DNA of 64,000 bases from Eukaryota sp. TZLM1-RC (Eukaryota; Metamonada: BaSk clade). The notes under the pieces were generated by a model, which had not been told where the DNA came from, made no database searches, and saw only the letters and a list, made by a program, of their open reading frames with translations. Shown piece after piece: positions 51,959-62,314 of this stretch (within the stretch, counting starts at the first letter, position 1; each line of letters opens with the position of its first letter). The stretch covers positions 1,922,001 through 1,986,000 of the forward strand of contig JAUPSS010000003.1 of NCBI GenBank assembly GCA_040285825.1, given 5' to 3'. The position numbers and the translations under genes were made by a program.

Positions 51959-53085
51959 ACCAGAAAGTGGAATTCATTGTTTTACCAGACCTGTTCAGTA
52001 ACAATTTTTTGAAGTTTTCAAAAAAGTGCAACCCTGAAGGTCCAATATTGCCAAAAAGAGAAATTGCAAACGGCACAAACTGATATTTCACATGTTCCAC
52101 TCTACCTAACTGTGCCAAAGGTTCTTCATATTTTTTATCTTCTTTTTTTCGGCGTTAGATAACGGCGAATCAGCGGAATACACTAAACGAGCAGCACAAT
52201 TATTGCAAACATCAACTGAGACAACATCCACAACATTGAGAACACCATCGATCCCTGGAGCTACTAAATCTGCCCTTCTTTTATGAAGGAATCATCAGTT
52301 TGATCTGAAGACAGCTTACGTACTAATATCTAAATAAATGCCTCTATATTGAAAATTTTGCACATAGCATATAACTGATCACGAACAGAGTCATGAACAA
52401 TTGAGATATAAGTTATAAAATATTTGCAGTTTAAAATATGGGAAAGTGTAACCACATTCTTGCAGCGACAAATTAAATTATTTGGTAAAGAACAAGGCCA
52501 TAGAAAACATCTCATTCTCATTGCAGTGGTCCATTAGTGATCATTAAGTAGAAGGCCATAAATGTTGGGAATTTGGGAGATTAGGCAACTTGAGCAACTG
52601 TCTTCAAGATCAATCAAAAAGTTTGCAAAAACGGGATTTTTTCTTTACCCAAGCTAAGACGTAGAACATAATCCAAGTTTTCCAAAACTTTCAAGATCTT
52701 TTTCTGGAATTTTGCAAAAGTCAGTGGTAAGGAAAGCAAGCTTCTTGGAGCAAACTCCACAATATCAGAGGGAAAACATTTAGACCAAATATTTGGTGAA
52801 AGAGTTTCAATTTCCTGTTGCAAAGAAATAAGATAAGAGCTGCCACAGTTTTCAATGATATCAATTTTATCTGAAAAGCGATTCACAAATTCATAAATAA
52901 AATTTTTGCCACCTCCAATAAAGGCAGATTTACAAAGGTAGCTTCATTTATACAAATCAATACCACCAAAATTTGTTCCACAAAAAATGTGGCTTCGTAA
53001 CTGAGAGGCATCAATTTCCAATAATTTTGCTAATTCTGGCTGTTTGACATCAAGATCTTGATTTGTTGTTATTAGAAAAGGGTGT
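51959..53085 (-). mobile_element. Family B copy, main part (host of family A insertion)
   Basis: From 5' to 3' on the minus strand it encodes KLAKLLEIDASQLRSHIFCGTNF, then IGGGKNFIYEFVNRFSDKIDIIE (52614-52886). The segment 52330-52521 carries RMRCFLWPCSLPNNLICRCKNVVTLSHILNC (knuckle). A decayed endonuclease follows, then QLGRVEHVKYQFVPFAISLFGNIGPSG (51927-52118). The 5' end near 53085 corresponds to the RT thumb, and the start matches bases 1-290 of this window. It is interrupted by many stops. Confidence 0.8.
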
Positions 53086-53249
53086 ATTTGATACCGTAGG
53101 TTGGAAAATTGGGTTAAGACAAAGCGAATGAGGAAAAATTGATTTATTTTCTATTCATAACATATAAGCCTTAGGGCGCCAACAGTATGTTAGAATAAGT
53201 CATTAGATTCATCACACTTTGTTACAATTGTCTCGCAAAGGCTTGTATT

Positions 53250-53960
53250 TGTGGTAAGAAGGAATTTTTTGTAACAAAAACGAGATTATATCTGAATATC
53301 CGTATTGACCTACTTCTATTAAATGGAACTTTTATTTGTTCTGATTCATCACATCTCACCTTATGTCACGCTTTCAGCTGCCCCAAACTGAGAACTTATC
53401 GTTCCTCATTACATGGTCCTATCAGGAACACTGTTGTTAATATTGCAAGAAGTACAAGAATCTCATGTATTAAAGTGCCTTTACTGAGAGAAACACTGTC
53501 ATTAAACAAGTTTGGTTCTGATGATAGAGGTGATATTTGCTGTGATTGGATTGATCAGTCTGAAGTTAAGTGTTGACTTGGGTCTCCTGTAATGTTGCAA
53601 ATGACATTTTGGTTCAAAGAAGGAAACTAATTCCTGTTAAAGCTCTTGAATTTAAAGCTAATGAAAAACATATAAAATAAGGCACAGAGATTGAAGAAGC
53701 TAATGCTGATAGAAATAGACCGTTTGTTTTATTGCTTTTCCATTTTCTATAACCGGAAGACTATCAGTAGAAGCAAGAACTTTTTTGAATGATTTCCAAA
53801 AATTGGTTCAAGAAAAAACAATGAAAAGATTTGATAACTTTTTGTGGTAAATTCAATTTGTTATAATTAATAGATCATTTCGGTTCTTGCGTCTTGTAAG
53901 AAAAGCAATGGAGAGAAATCAAGCAGTTCAGGATTTCGTAGAGGAAAGTTTACCATTTAC
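53250..53960 (+). mobile_element. Family A relative, diverged 3' copy
   Basis: The plus strand encodes, in broken frames, TRLYLNIRIDLLLLNGTFICSDSSHLTLCHAFSC (knuckle), RISCIKVPLLRETLSLNKFGSDDRGDICCDWIDQSEV (endonuclease), and the tail IISVLASCKKSNGEKSSSSG or VQDFVEESL. It is more diverged from the other copies than they are from each other, so it is older or a subfamily. It stops about 170 bp upstream of the acyl-CoA synthetase start codon. Confidence 0.8.
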
Positions 53961-54127
53961 TTTTCTCCTGAACTACTGTATCTGCGAATACTTAATTCCA
54001 TTCAAGAAAAGGTATAAGAAAGGCAAATACTTTAACAACAAACAAACACAATCAAACCCTCGAAAAGATACCTGAAAAACCATCTTTGTATTGACTTTAC
54101 AAACTCTACTATCCCAGCAGCTAGCTG

Positions 54128-56091
54128 ATGAGTCTACTACAACCTGGTACCAAGTACACTGCACCACCTGAAGGGAGGCATACTCTGTTTCACTCCTTCC
54201 AAACTACGGCTAACCTACAACCTGATGAAAGTTGTCTTGGTACAAGAAGAATGAAAAAAACTGATGCAAATTATAAATACGGTGCATATGAATGGCTTAC
54301 CTACGGAGAAGCTCTTTCTAGAGTAGAAACCATCGCTACAGCATTGCATGACCTTGGGATACAGAAAGGCGACAGGGTAGGGATCATGAGCAAAACAAGA
54401 AGAGAATGGGAACTTGCAAGTCTTGCATGTCTGCGTCAGGGATATGTTTTAACTCCACTGTATGATAATGTTGGTATCAACGAAACAGAACATGTAATTA
54501 ACGATGCAGAAATTTCTGTTTTATTTATAGAACCTTCACGAATTGACCTCCTAAACAGCTTAGATCTTTCTCATTTAACAAGGATCATTCTGTTTAACAG
54601 TAATGTACGTGATATTGACAGTATCAGGTCCACTTCCTTACCTGCCAATTGCTGTACTCTTTCGGATATAATGGCCTCCCAATCTGATCCTCCTCCCATC
54701 AAATGCAATGGAGACGATCTTGCATCCATAGTGTACACCTCAGGAACTACTGGCAGAGCAAAGGGTACGATGCTGACCAATAACAACATTATGTATTCGA
54801 TAATAGGACTAAATGAAAGAATGCCTGACAGAATCGACCAGCAAGATGTTTTGATAAGCTTTCTGCCGTTAGCCCACATCTTTGCCTTTGTGGTGGATCA
54901 CCTCTTTTTCGCCCATGGACATGCTATTGGGTATTATATGGGAGATATGAAGGGGATATTGGAGGACGTGCAGGCATTGAAGCCTACGCTATTCGTGGGG
55001 GTACCAAGAGTCTTTTCCAAGTTGACGGAACGTGTGCTTGCTAAGGGGAGACAGTCACATCTGAAAAGCCTGATGTTCACACATGCATTGAGTGTAAGGA
55101 AGCGTTACTTGAGTGGGGAGGGAGGAGCAGTGTTGAACAAATTATATGATCGGTTTGTTCTTATTATATTTCTAATTTCAGGTTGGTATTCAGTAAAATC
55201 AGACGAATGTTTGGTAATCGAATTCGAACATTCTATTCTGGTTCAGCCAAACTTGATCCAAAAGTAGCTTCTCTTATATGTTGCTTCTTTTCAGCTCCCA
55301 TTGCGGAGGGCTATGGCACAACAGAAACCAGTGCTGGAGGTTTCATTGACCATCTTCCAAGGTTTGGGCATGATAATCTCGATACTTATTTCGGAACCGT
55401 AGGTCAGAGCGTTGATGGTATTGAGTATCGGCTATTGGAAGCACCTGAATACGGGTATAGTTATCCCCAAGGTGAACTATGTATCAAAGGGCCTTCTGTA
55501 TTCCAAGGTTATTGGAAGATGGACGACAAAACAAGAGAATCTTTCACTGAGGATGGCTTCTACAAAACGGGAGACATTGCTGAGGTCAATGAGCAAGGCA
55601 AGCTAGTCATTATAGACCGAGTGGGGGCTGTTGTGAAATCGGATAGAGGCGAGTTTATCAATTTGGGTGTCTTGGAAGAACACTTTGAGAGTTGCTCAAA
55701 AGTGGACCATGTATTAGTTGTTGGTGGAAAGACTCCAAAGTTGTTGGCTGTCGTCACACCCTCTGCTGAAAAGATTGAAGAGCTACAACAGTATCAACAA
55801 CAAGGTGAGGAGGCCAAAGTTGAAGAATTTGCACGGGAAATATTGGAAGAATTTAGGGTTATTGCAGAGAGGAAGAGACATCGTAGTTTTGAATATGTTT
55901 GTGACTTAGAGTTAAGCTTAGAGCAATGGACTCCAGATAATGGAATGTTAAGTTCTACGTTTAAAAAGAAGAGGAATGTTATTGTAGGTCGCTACAAGGA
56001 TGATATTGATGCAATGATTTCAAAGGTTAATTCAAAGGAATATGGAACAGATTGTCTTACTCATCTTTCTTGTTTTCAAGTAGCAATGTAG
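54128..56091 (+). CDS. ACSL: Long-chain acyl-CoA synthetase, two exons
   Basis: Exon 1 is 54128-55152 and exon 2 is 55182-56091, joined across a 29-nt intron to give 644 residues, usual for ACSL. It activates long-chain fatty acids to acyl-CoA with ATP via an acyl-adenylate. Motifs in order: the AMP-binding P-loop IVYTSGTTGRAKGTMLTN (residues about 200-217), FLPLAHIFAFVVDHLFF, KPTLFVGVPRVFSKL, then EGYGTTETSAGG (A5), GYWKMDDKTRESFTEDGFYKTGDIAEV (A6-A7) and IDRVGAVVKSDRGEFINLG (A8 with the ACSL 'gate' region). The C-terminus ends NGMLSSTFKKKRNVIVGRY, typical of the family (A10, catalytic-Lys region). Without splicing, the frame would end soon after the exon 1 boundary. Which membrane it uses is unknown. 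Confidence 0.96.
55153..55181 (+). other. Spliceosomal intron, 29 nt (ACSL)
   Basis: It starts GTTTGTTCTT and ends CTAATTTCAG, with a CTAAT branch-site-like motif just upstream of the acceptor. Its removal (phase 2) restores KLYDR-LVFSKIRRMFGNRIR exactly. The length equals that of the RPL13 intron. Confidence 0.95.
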
Positions 56092-56962
56092 ATAGAGAGG
56101 TTATAATCTAATTTATAAATTAATGGTATATCAGAGTCTATGGATTTGAACTTACATTAGTGAGATAGTAGATCCTGTTTCAGTGTGAAATGAATTTGTT
56201 TTGAAATGACAAAGACGATTTAATTTTTTTCAAAATTATCCGTTGAAAATTTGGTTTTATAGAGGTTCTACAATTTTGCAAAATCAAAGAGTATTGCAAA
56301 AGCTGTATTACCAACACTCCAAACAAGCAAAAATAATGTGTTGTTAATATAATTATCTTGTAAAGGAGAAATCATATTTTGACTCCAATCTTTTTTGAGC
56401 ATTAGTGATCTTTGTGTTCTCGGCATATTGTCAGCATATGATCAGGCCAAATGCTCACTACGTGATCAATAATGACATACTGGTCTTCTGACCAGGGAAA
56501 CTCAATCACTGTGCCTTAAAAGTGTGAAACATGTAAGTTGAATAAAAGGTATAACTTTTTCTACAAAATTATAATTGTGAACAGTTATTCATCAAAAACG
56601 TATTAAATCAGAATTGAAAAATATGTAACGATGGAAGAGCTAATCACTCCATATGTGTTGTTACCGCCACAGAACCAGCTAGTGCTTTTACAGTTTTATC
56701 TAAATGCAAAGAAACAATTTATACACGCAAGGCAACAACGAATAAACATCACGAGATGATTAATTGTGCAGAAAAATGATCAAATTCAGAACCCATTTCA
56801 GCAAAAGAATATTTAATTCTACTTGTAATTGTAATTTTGGGATCGACTGGTCAATAATACTGTTCTTAATTTGAAAACAATTGGTCGTATTGATAGTTGC
56901 ACTACAAGTTTTATTTAAACATAAAGAAATAATAGCATAATTACATGTACATTAACTAGAAA
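56092..56962. other. Intergenic, convergent
   Basis: This is the 3' flanks of ACSL and the RCC1-LRR gene. No gene or repeat is recognised. Confidence 0.4.
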
Positions 56963-59056
56963 TTATTTAAAAACCAGGTCAATAAAAGACCCATAGTTTG
57001 GGCACTGTACCCACCAAGGAAACCAGGATAATTCAACTAAATATTCATTCTCAATGAGTTGAACAGATTTAATTAAACCACTTCCTTTCAGATGTTCCAT
57101 TGGAAAATCAGACTCAATAGATTTTTCACATACTCTGCTTAGGGAAACAAATTTTAAAGAAGGAAAATTATGGTTGGTGATATTGGTAGGAATTTTTCCA
57201 TGGACAATTAACTCCTTCAAGTTGAATAGTTGGATTTCTATATGCAAAACATCGTGAAATCGCATTTCTAAAGTAACAATTGACTGAGGGAGCGGAATTT
57301 GACCATTTGATATTCTTTTCGAAATATAGTCATCACTCAATACCACTAATTCTTTTAATGACGTAAGATAGCTTAAATCAGTAACCTCAATGTCATTGTT
57401 GGTGAGCACTAACTTCACTAGTGAAGTAGGTAATTGTTCTATTTTGAATGGATAATTAAGTTCTAGAGATTTCAGATTTGATAAATGTGTTAGGATTAAT
57501 TTTTGGTAAGAACCTGAAGACCCAACAAGTTTAACAACCTCGACATTCGGGAAAAAAGACAATAATTTTAAATCAAATTCTAAAAACATGTTATAGCAAA
57601 CATCAAGTTTTTTAATTTTGGTATTGATTACTTTGGGACCTGTGTAATCAGTTGATAATCGCAATTGTAAACCACAAATATTTTGATTCAAATTTAAATC
57701 TTGAGGGTCTTTTAAAGTCAAATCAGTTTGAACAGAAAGACCATTAATCACTTCTTGAGCAAATTGAGCCACCCTTTTACTAATACCACACTTGGAGTAA
57801 AATCTTGCTTTAACATATGGATGATTACCAAAGAGCTTTTGCAAACAATTTAAATATTCCCAATAAACAAGCTTGATTAGACCACTAAACATGCTATCCA
57901 AAGGTTTTTTTAGATGACGAAAACTGCCAAGTAGTTCAGACCCAAATACTTTGACAGGTTGTGGTCGATCAATCAAATCACCTGTTCCTAATTGACCTTT
58001 ATCGTTCCTTCCCCAAGCCCAAACAGTGTTTTTGTTGTAGGCAAAAAGAAAGTCATCACCTACAGAAATACCTTCTATATTGGTTAGTGCTTCAATACAA
58101 ATTGGTTCCTTAATATCTTCATAAGCATTACTGATTCTACTCAACTCACCCCAAACAAAAACTTTACCAATGTCATTTAGAGCGGCATAAATACAATCGC
58201 GACCATTAATATAAACAATATTACTCAACCCTGAAACTTTGGTGGGTTTGTTATTGAAACTATATCCCAGATCAAACTTCCAGACATAGCCAATATTACA
58301 AAAAACAAAGAGTTCAAAAGAATCAAATAAAAAACATGATTTCAGAGGAATTCCTGGAGTAATACTACTAGACTCAGGAACCTTGGTAATGCATGTACTG
58401 AAGGTGTCCCTGTAAAAGAAATTATTGTGAGTGTCCATTGCGACAAAGGAATCATAATATAAAGATATAAACTCTATATTATTCAAACCTTTTATTAATT
58501 CAAACGACTTACCCTTTCCCCATTTAACAACTTGACCTTCCTGGGTCAAAGCAGAAGAGAAAACATCACCATAAACTTCCTTAATATTATAAGGAATGTT
58601 AATCAGGGTAATGGGCAGTAAAGTATCGAATGACTTAATGATTTGATTGTCTTCATTGCTACCCCAACCATACAGCTGACCTTGAGAAGAGAAGGCAAGG
58701 GAGTGGTCATTACCAGCTGAAATGGAAGTAATACTGGTGATTGGCAATTTGATTGGCAATATGATTGTTGTGGGTCCATTATATATAACTTGACCATGAG
58801 CATTACACCCCCATCCATAAACCTCACCAGAAGAGGTGAGGAGCAGCGTGTGTGCAAACCCAACGGAGACACATCTAACTCCAAACTGTGGACCTGATGA
58901 GGCGATGTGATGGGAGTTTGCAATAGAACTTAGTGAATGGTTGGTAGAGTGGCAGACTGTGGTATTTAATGGATGACCATCGTGAGCATTGTCACTAGGA
59001 GATAGAGAAACTGGGCACAGATCAGAAGAACTTGAACCCAAGAAATGTGAAGACAT
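56963..59056 (-). CDS. RCC1-repeat plus LRR protein, 697 aa
   Basis: A low-complexity Ser/His-rich N-terminus (residues 1-55) precedes RCC1 propeller blades with cores EVYGWGCNAHGQV, QLYGWGSNEDNQI, QVVKWGKGKSFEL, KVFVWGELSRIS and TVWAWGRNDKGQLGTGD. The linker VYWEYLNCLQKLFGNHPYVKARFYSKCGISKRVAQFAQEV is shared with the 42-kb paralogue. The C-terminal 270 residues are leucine-rich repeats (KLDVCYNMFLEFDLKLLSFFPNVEVVKL, LSNLKSLELNYPF, YLTSLKELVVLSDDYI), ending ELSWFPWWVQCPNYGSF. A homologous end fragment lies at 13.6 kb. It is the second full member of a local family, presumably a protein-interaction scaffold. Confidence 0.92.
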   Translation of the reverse strand: MSSHFLGSSSSDLCPVSLSPSDNAHDGHPLNTTVCHSTNHSLSSIANSHHIASSGPQFGVRCVSVGFAHTLLLTSSGEVYGWGCNAHGQVIYNGPTTIILPIKLPITSITSISAGNDHSLAFSSQGQLYGWGSNEDNQIIKSFDTLLPITLINIPYNIKEVYGDVFSSALTQEGQVVKWGKGKSFELIKGLNNIEFISLYYDSFVAMDTHNNFFYRDTFSTCITKVPESSSITPGIPLKSCFLFDSFELFVFCNIGYVWKFDLGYSFNNKPTKVSGLSNIVYINGRDCIYAALNDIGKVFVWGELSRISNAYEDIKEPICIEALTNIEGISVGDDFLFAYNKNTVWAWGRNDKGQLGTGDLIDRPQPVKVFGSELLGSFRHLKKPLDSMFSGLIKLVYWEYLNCLQKLFGNHPYVKARFYSKCGISKRVAQFAQEVINGLSVQTDLTLKDPQDLNLNQNICGLQLRLSTDYTGPKVINTKIKKLDVCYNMFLEFDLKLLSFFPNVEVVKLVGSSGSYQKLILTHLSNLKSLELNYPFKIEQLPTSLVKLVLTNNDIEVTDLSYLTSLKELVVLSDDYISKRISNGQIPLPQSIVTLEMRFHDVLHIEIQLFNLKELIVHGKIPTNITNHNFPSLKFVSLSRVCEKSIESDFPMEHLKGSGLIKSVQLIENEYLVELSWFPWWVQCPNYGSFIDLVFK

Positions 59057-59441
59057 AAAGCAAGTTACTGAGTTGGCAGAGTACTCATCAATGAGTTCTT
59101 GGGTTTGTTGTGAATTTCACTCATCATGCATTCCCCTGTGAAATTCACTCTTGTTTTCAACTTTCTCAATGTCTACTCACAGGTTGTAAGAGACATGTAG
59201 TGTCATTTGACAAAGACAATCATGATCTTCATCAATGGGCTACCTCACTTAAATACACCTACCGCTTTTACAGAACAAAACCTCGCGACTTGATGTATCT
59301 AAGTGGATCTATCAAATGCTACTAAGGCATTTGTAGGTCGGTCTCAAAAGTTTTTCAAAAAAATTAAAAATTAAATAAAAAACTCAAAATAAAATATCAG
59401 TTTTTCAAAAGTATTTGTTTCTGTATGCTCAGGTTCCCCAT
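59057..59441. other. Intergenic
   Basis: This is upstream of the 57-kb RCC1-LRR gene. No gene is recognised. Confidence 0.4.
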
Positions 59442-60423
59442 TCAGCTCCTCAACAGAGCTTCTGGGCAAATGTATCCTTCCGGCCACAATTCCGCTTTCT
59501 TCTTAATTTGAATATTTTTTGCAGCTCTGTCATAAACTCTTTGACACTCAGTAGGAATACGCATCTGCCATGAGTCTGCTTGAATATTCTCGGCGATGCA
59601 ACAACTGGACAATTTGCTTGTATTAAATTCACTGGTTGACAAGTGCTTCACGTCCTTTTGATAACACAACCATTTTCTGAAAGCGCTTGCTGATATATAT
59701 CGATTGACTTTTCGGCAGTGAGAAGGGAAATCAGCAGAACCCACAGCAAGGTAGAGTTTTTCAGGATGTCCCGCCAGCCTTTGAAATTTGTTGAGGCTCT
59801 CTCGGAACCGTCTCTCTTTTCGTCTGCGGTTATCAAATTTAATTATTTTCCATTCCTGGCGAGTATTTTCCAAGTACACTTTCCTCCTGACCAAATTACA
59901 ATGGTTCAAATATTGGTTGAAATTTTGAACGCAATATTGGTTGGGAGAGTGTTTACTTAGTGAAGGTTTTGTATACAATACATGACAAATACAATGGTAA
60001 ATACCTGTATTATAAATACCTTTGTAATATCATGTACTTTCTGCCAGTTGGGCAAGGAATAACTGCAAATTGATTTTCATTTAAGAAGTAACCACATAAT
60101 CTAGATTGGCCCAGATCAACGCCGATAAGGGGATTTTCAGGTATACTTTCGACTGGATGTCTGCGTGTTGGACGGGGAATTTTTTTAGCATCCTTCAACT
60201 GTATTTCTCTGGTTTTGTTGGCATTAGGGTCACTATTCTCTTCTTCTTTTAATCTTCTTTTTTTCGGTACTTCATCTAGCTCATTTGTGTTTTCTGAGTC
60301 ATTATTTTCACCTTGAAATGTTGGACTTGTACTGAATTCCACCACTCTCTTCCTGGGTGTCCATTCCTCTCCATAGTCAGCTCTTTCACAATCCAACTTT
60401 TCTCTTCTCTTAGACACTGTCAA
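59442..60423 (-). pseudogene. Second Fanzor/TnpB-like relic (different lineage)
   Basis: Two minus-strand frames are separated by one frame change near 59990-60010. The first (60010-60423, 137 aa) has a charged linker (KKRRLKEEENSDPNAN) and then RuvC-I: NPLIGVDLGQSRLCGYFL. The second (59442-59978) continues TKPSLSKHSPNQYCVQNFNQYL, the helical NRRRKERRFRESLNKFQRLAG, the strand LYLAVGSADFPS, the RuvC-II/zinc segment HLSTSEFNTSKLSSCC and the RuvC-III-like CQRVYDRAAKNIQ. This order matches TnpB/Fanzor2-type proteins, and D, E and D positions are plausible. The N-terminal recognition region (200 or more residues) and half of the zinc ribbon are missing, so it is a degenerate copy unless split by an unusual intron. 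Confidence 0.65.
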
Positions 60424-61189
60424 AATAGTTAATGGTGGAATTGGGTCATCGCATTGTCATGTAAACCAACTCTTTTAAGAATTGTCTGGAGATTAAACCA
60501 TTAGTGGTGCTCAATATCAAGCAGTAATTTGGAAAAACTTATAATGATTTGTTCTGTGTTGAGTTGATTTTTCAGAAAATTCTGGCAACAATTTTCACTG
60601 TTAATTATCATGATGTTTGGGGCACAGTTTCAACTTTTCTGAACATCTTGGTTTGACGCTCAAGTGTTTTTTATGATTATGATGAATTATGATCGGGAGT
60701 TCTTCGTTAAGTTTGCTTTTGTGTACCCAATGGTTCTATTTGTACCTCGTTCCAACAAACAAAACAGCTAATGTAGATATCACGTTGTACAGCTAACCCA
60801 CGTGTACATTTTTAGTACTCAAAAAATTAATAAACATTTTGTTCTATCCAAAACATCTGATACAAACTCCTCGAACGAACATCTATAAAGTTATGCTTCA
60901 TAGTTGAGATGAAGACTGTCTTTACATTTAAACAAGTCCAATGAGACCATTGTATCAAACTAGGCCGAATCGTTGGCTAATCTTCGTTTAAGATTAAGCT
61001 AGCGAAATATAGTTAAGTGTGATACAAAGTGGTACAAATTGAAAAATGTCAGCAAAAGTAGATACTATCAATAGTTAATGCAATGAGGACAGCATTTGAT
61101 TGAGTCAGAAACACAAAAAAGAATTCAGGTAGGGATTAGGTAGGGAAGGGATTACTATTCAACCTAAAATTCAACCACAGTAAAAAATA
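60424..61189. other. Intergenic, 5' to the second Fanzor-like relic
   Basis: AT-rich. Any N-terminal domain of the relic would be expected here but was not recognised. Confidence 0.35.
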
Positions 61190-61310
61190 ATAAAGACAAG
61201 CATATCAAATACACAACTAAAGCTCCACGTGCTCACAATCTGCCTCGCCCACATTGAAACTGTTCTATGGACATTGGATTTTCGTTTTCATTATGGAAAT
61301 GGTAAATTCA
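61190..61310 (-). mobile_element. Family B 3' UTR fragment
   Basis: This matches the 3' UTR at 16.91 kb (AAATACACAACTAAAGCTCCAC ... CCCACATTGAAAC). Nothing else of that copy remains. Confidence 0.65.
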
Positions 61311-61349
61311 CGCCTCAACGTAAATTCTCCGTTTGTTGACCGATTATAG

Positions 61350-61840
61350 GTTTGCCTTGCTTTCTTGGTCACCGTGGAACGCAAAGAATCATCATTAGAA
61401 AAATTGTATCCCATGTTTGTAAAAACATTCAATCTAAAAAATACGATTGCAATTACTCATTTGTTTTATTGTAAACATCTTGTGTCCTTTAGAAACAAGG
61501 TTCATGATCTTGTAAGAGACAAAAATTTTGATGTATGTGTTTTTAGATGGTAAAGTAAGTGGTGTAATGGCTTCGTTCAATAACCAAAAATTGGTTCCTG
61601 AAAACCCTACTGATGTTATCACATTAAATATAGTTCGTACAAACCAAGAGGCACTGAACAAGTTTATGTTTTTTTTCGAATCCACCAACTATCGGAGATC
61701 TAACTCCTTTTCTGAAGTCGAAGTATTGCGTGCAATCTTTTCTAGATGCTGAAGATGATTTCCAAAAGAATAACAGAGTTGATATCATGTCATCTGAGTT
61801 AGATTCTGTTAGTCCTTCTCTTTACAATCATTTCAAAATC
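61350..61840 (+). mobile_element. Family B endonuclease-region fragment with unrelated middle
   Basis: The plus strand at 61430-61530 reads NTIAITHLFYCKHLVSFRNKVHDLVRDKNFDVC, the family B knuckle and following helix. 61720-61800 resembles the DAEDDF...D.MSSELDS region. Between them (61540-61690) lies a coding-like stretch (GKVSGVMASFNNQKLVPENPTDVITLNIVRTNQ) that does not match other family B copies. Confidence 0.55.
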
Positions 61841-62314
61841 TGCCAAAAAACGTATAGCCGTTAGAGCAAGTGAACCAAAAAGAAAAAATACAAATAAATA
61901 CAAATTGTATTTTGCATGCTGTTGACAGGACAACTTGGACAAAGGTTCATTGTATTTTTTGATTTTGAAATTTTCAGCATCAGAAAGAAAAAAGAAAGAG
62001 ACTTCGTTCCTTTATCTGGCCCCGTAATTTGCCTCATAATTCAATTTGTAAATGTGCTCAAAAAATTACACTTACTCATTTGTTAAATTATATTATTCTA
62101 AGAAGCAATGTTGCTGTCAAAGACCAATTTAATTTTATGTGTAATTTTCATAGTATTGAATCCTTTTTGAAACCTTGTTGTCAAATCTGTTTGATGCTGA
62201 TGATGATTTTCTAAAAATATACAGGTGATGTCATATTACCCAGATTAGATGGAGCCTCCATTTTATTGGATGTAATGTCTGATGATCCTTGTAATGTCTC
62301 AAATAAAAGGCTTG
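61841..62314. mobile_element. Family B mosaic with inverted tail, 62-kb copy
   Basis: 61841-61985 is an inverted (minus-strand) family B tail. 61986-62314 (+) encodes the knuckle region (SICKCAQKITLTHLLN) and the endonuclease GDVILPRLDGASILLDVMSDDPCNVSNKR. The arrangement is the reverse complement of 38496-39000. Confidence 0.75.

Noticed and set aside
54571-54879. Minus-strand frame inside ACSL
   Set aside because: A shadow of the acyl-CoA synthetase reading frame.
59978-60010. A short intron joining the two halves of the second Fanzor-like relic
   Set aside because: I tried GT-AG pairs of 15-63 nt around the break. None kept the reading frame, so I call a frameshift.
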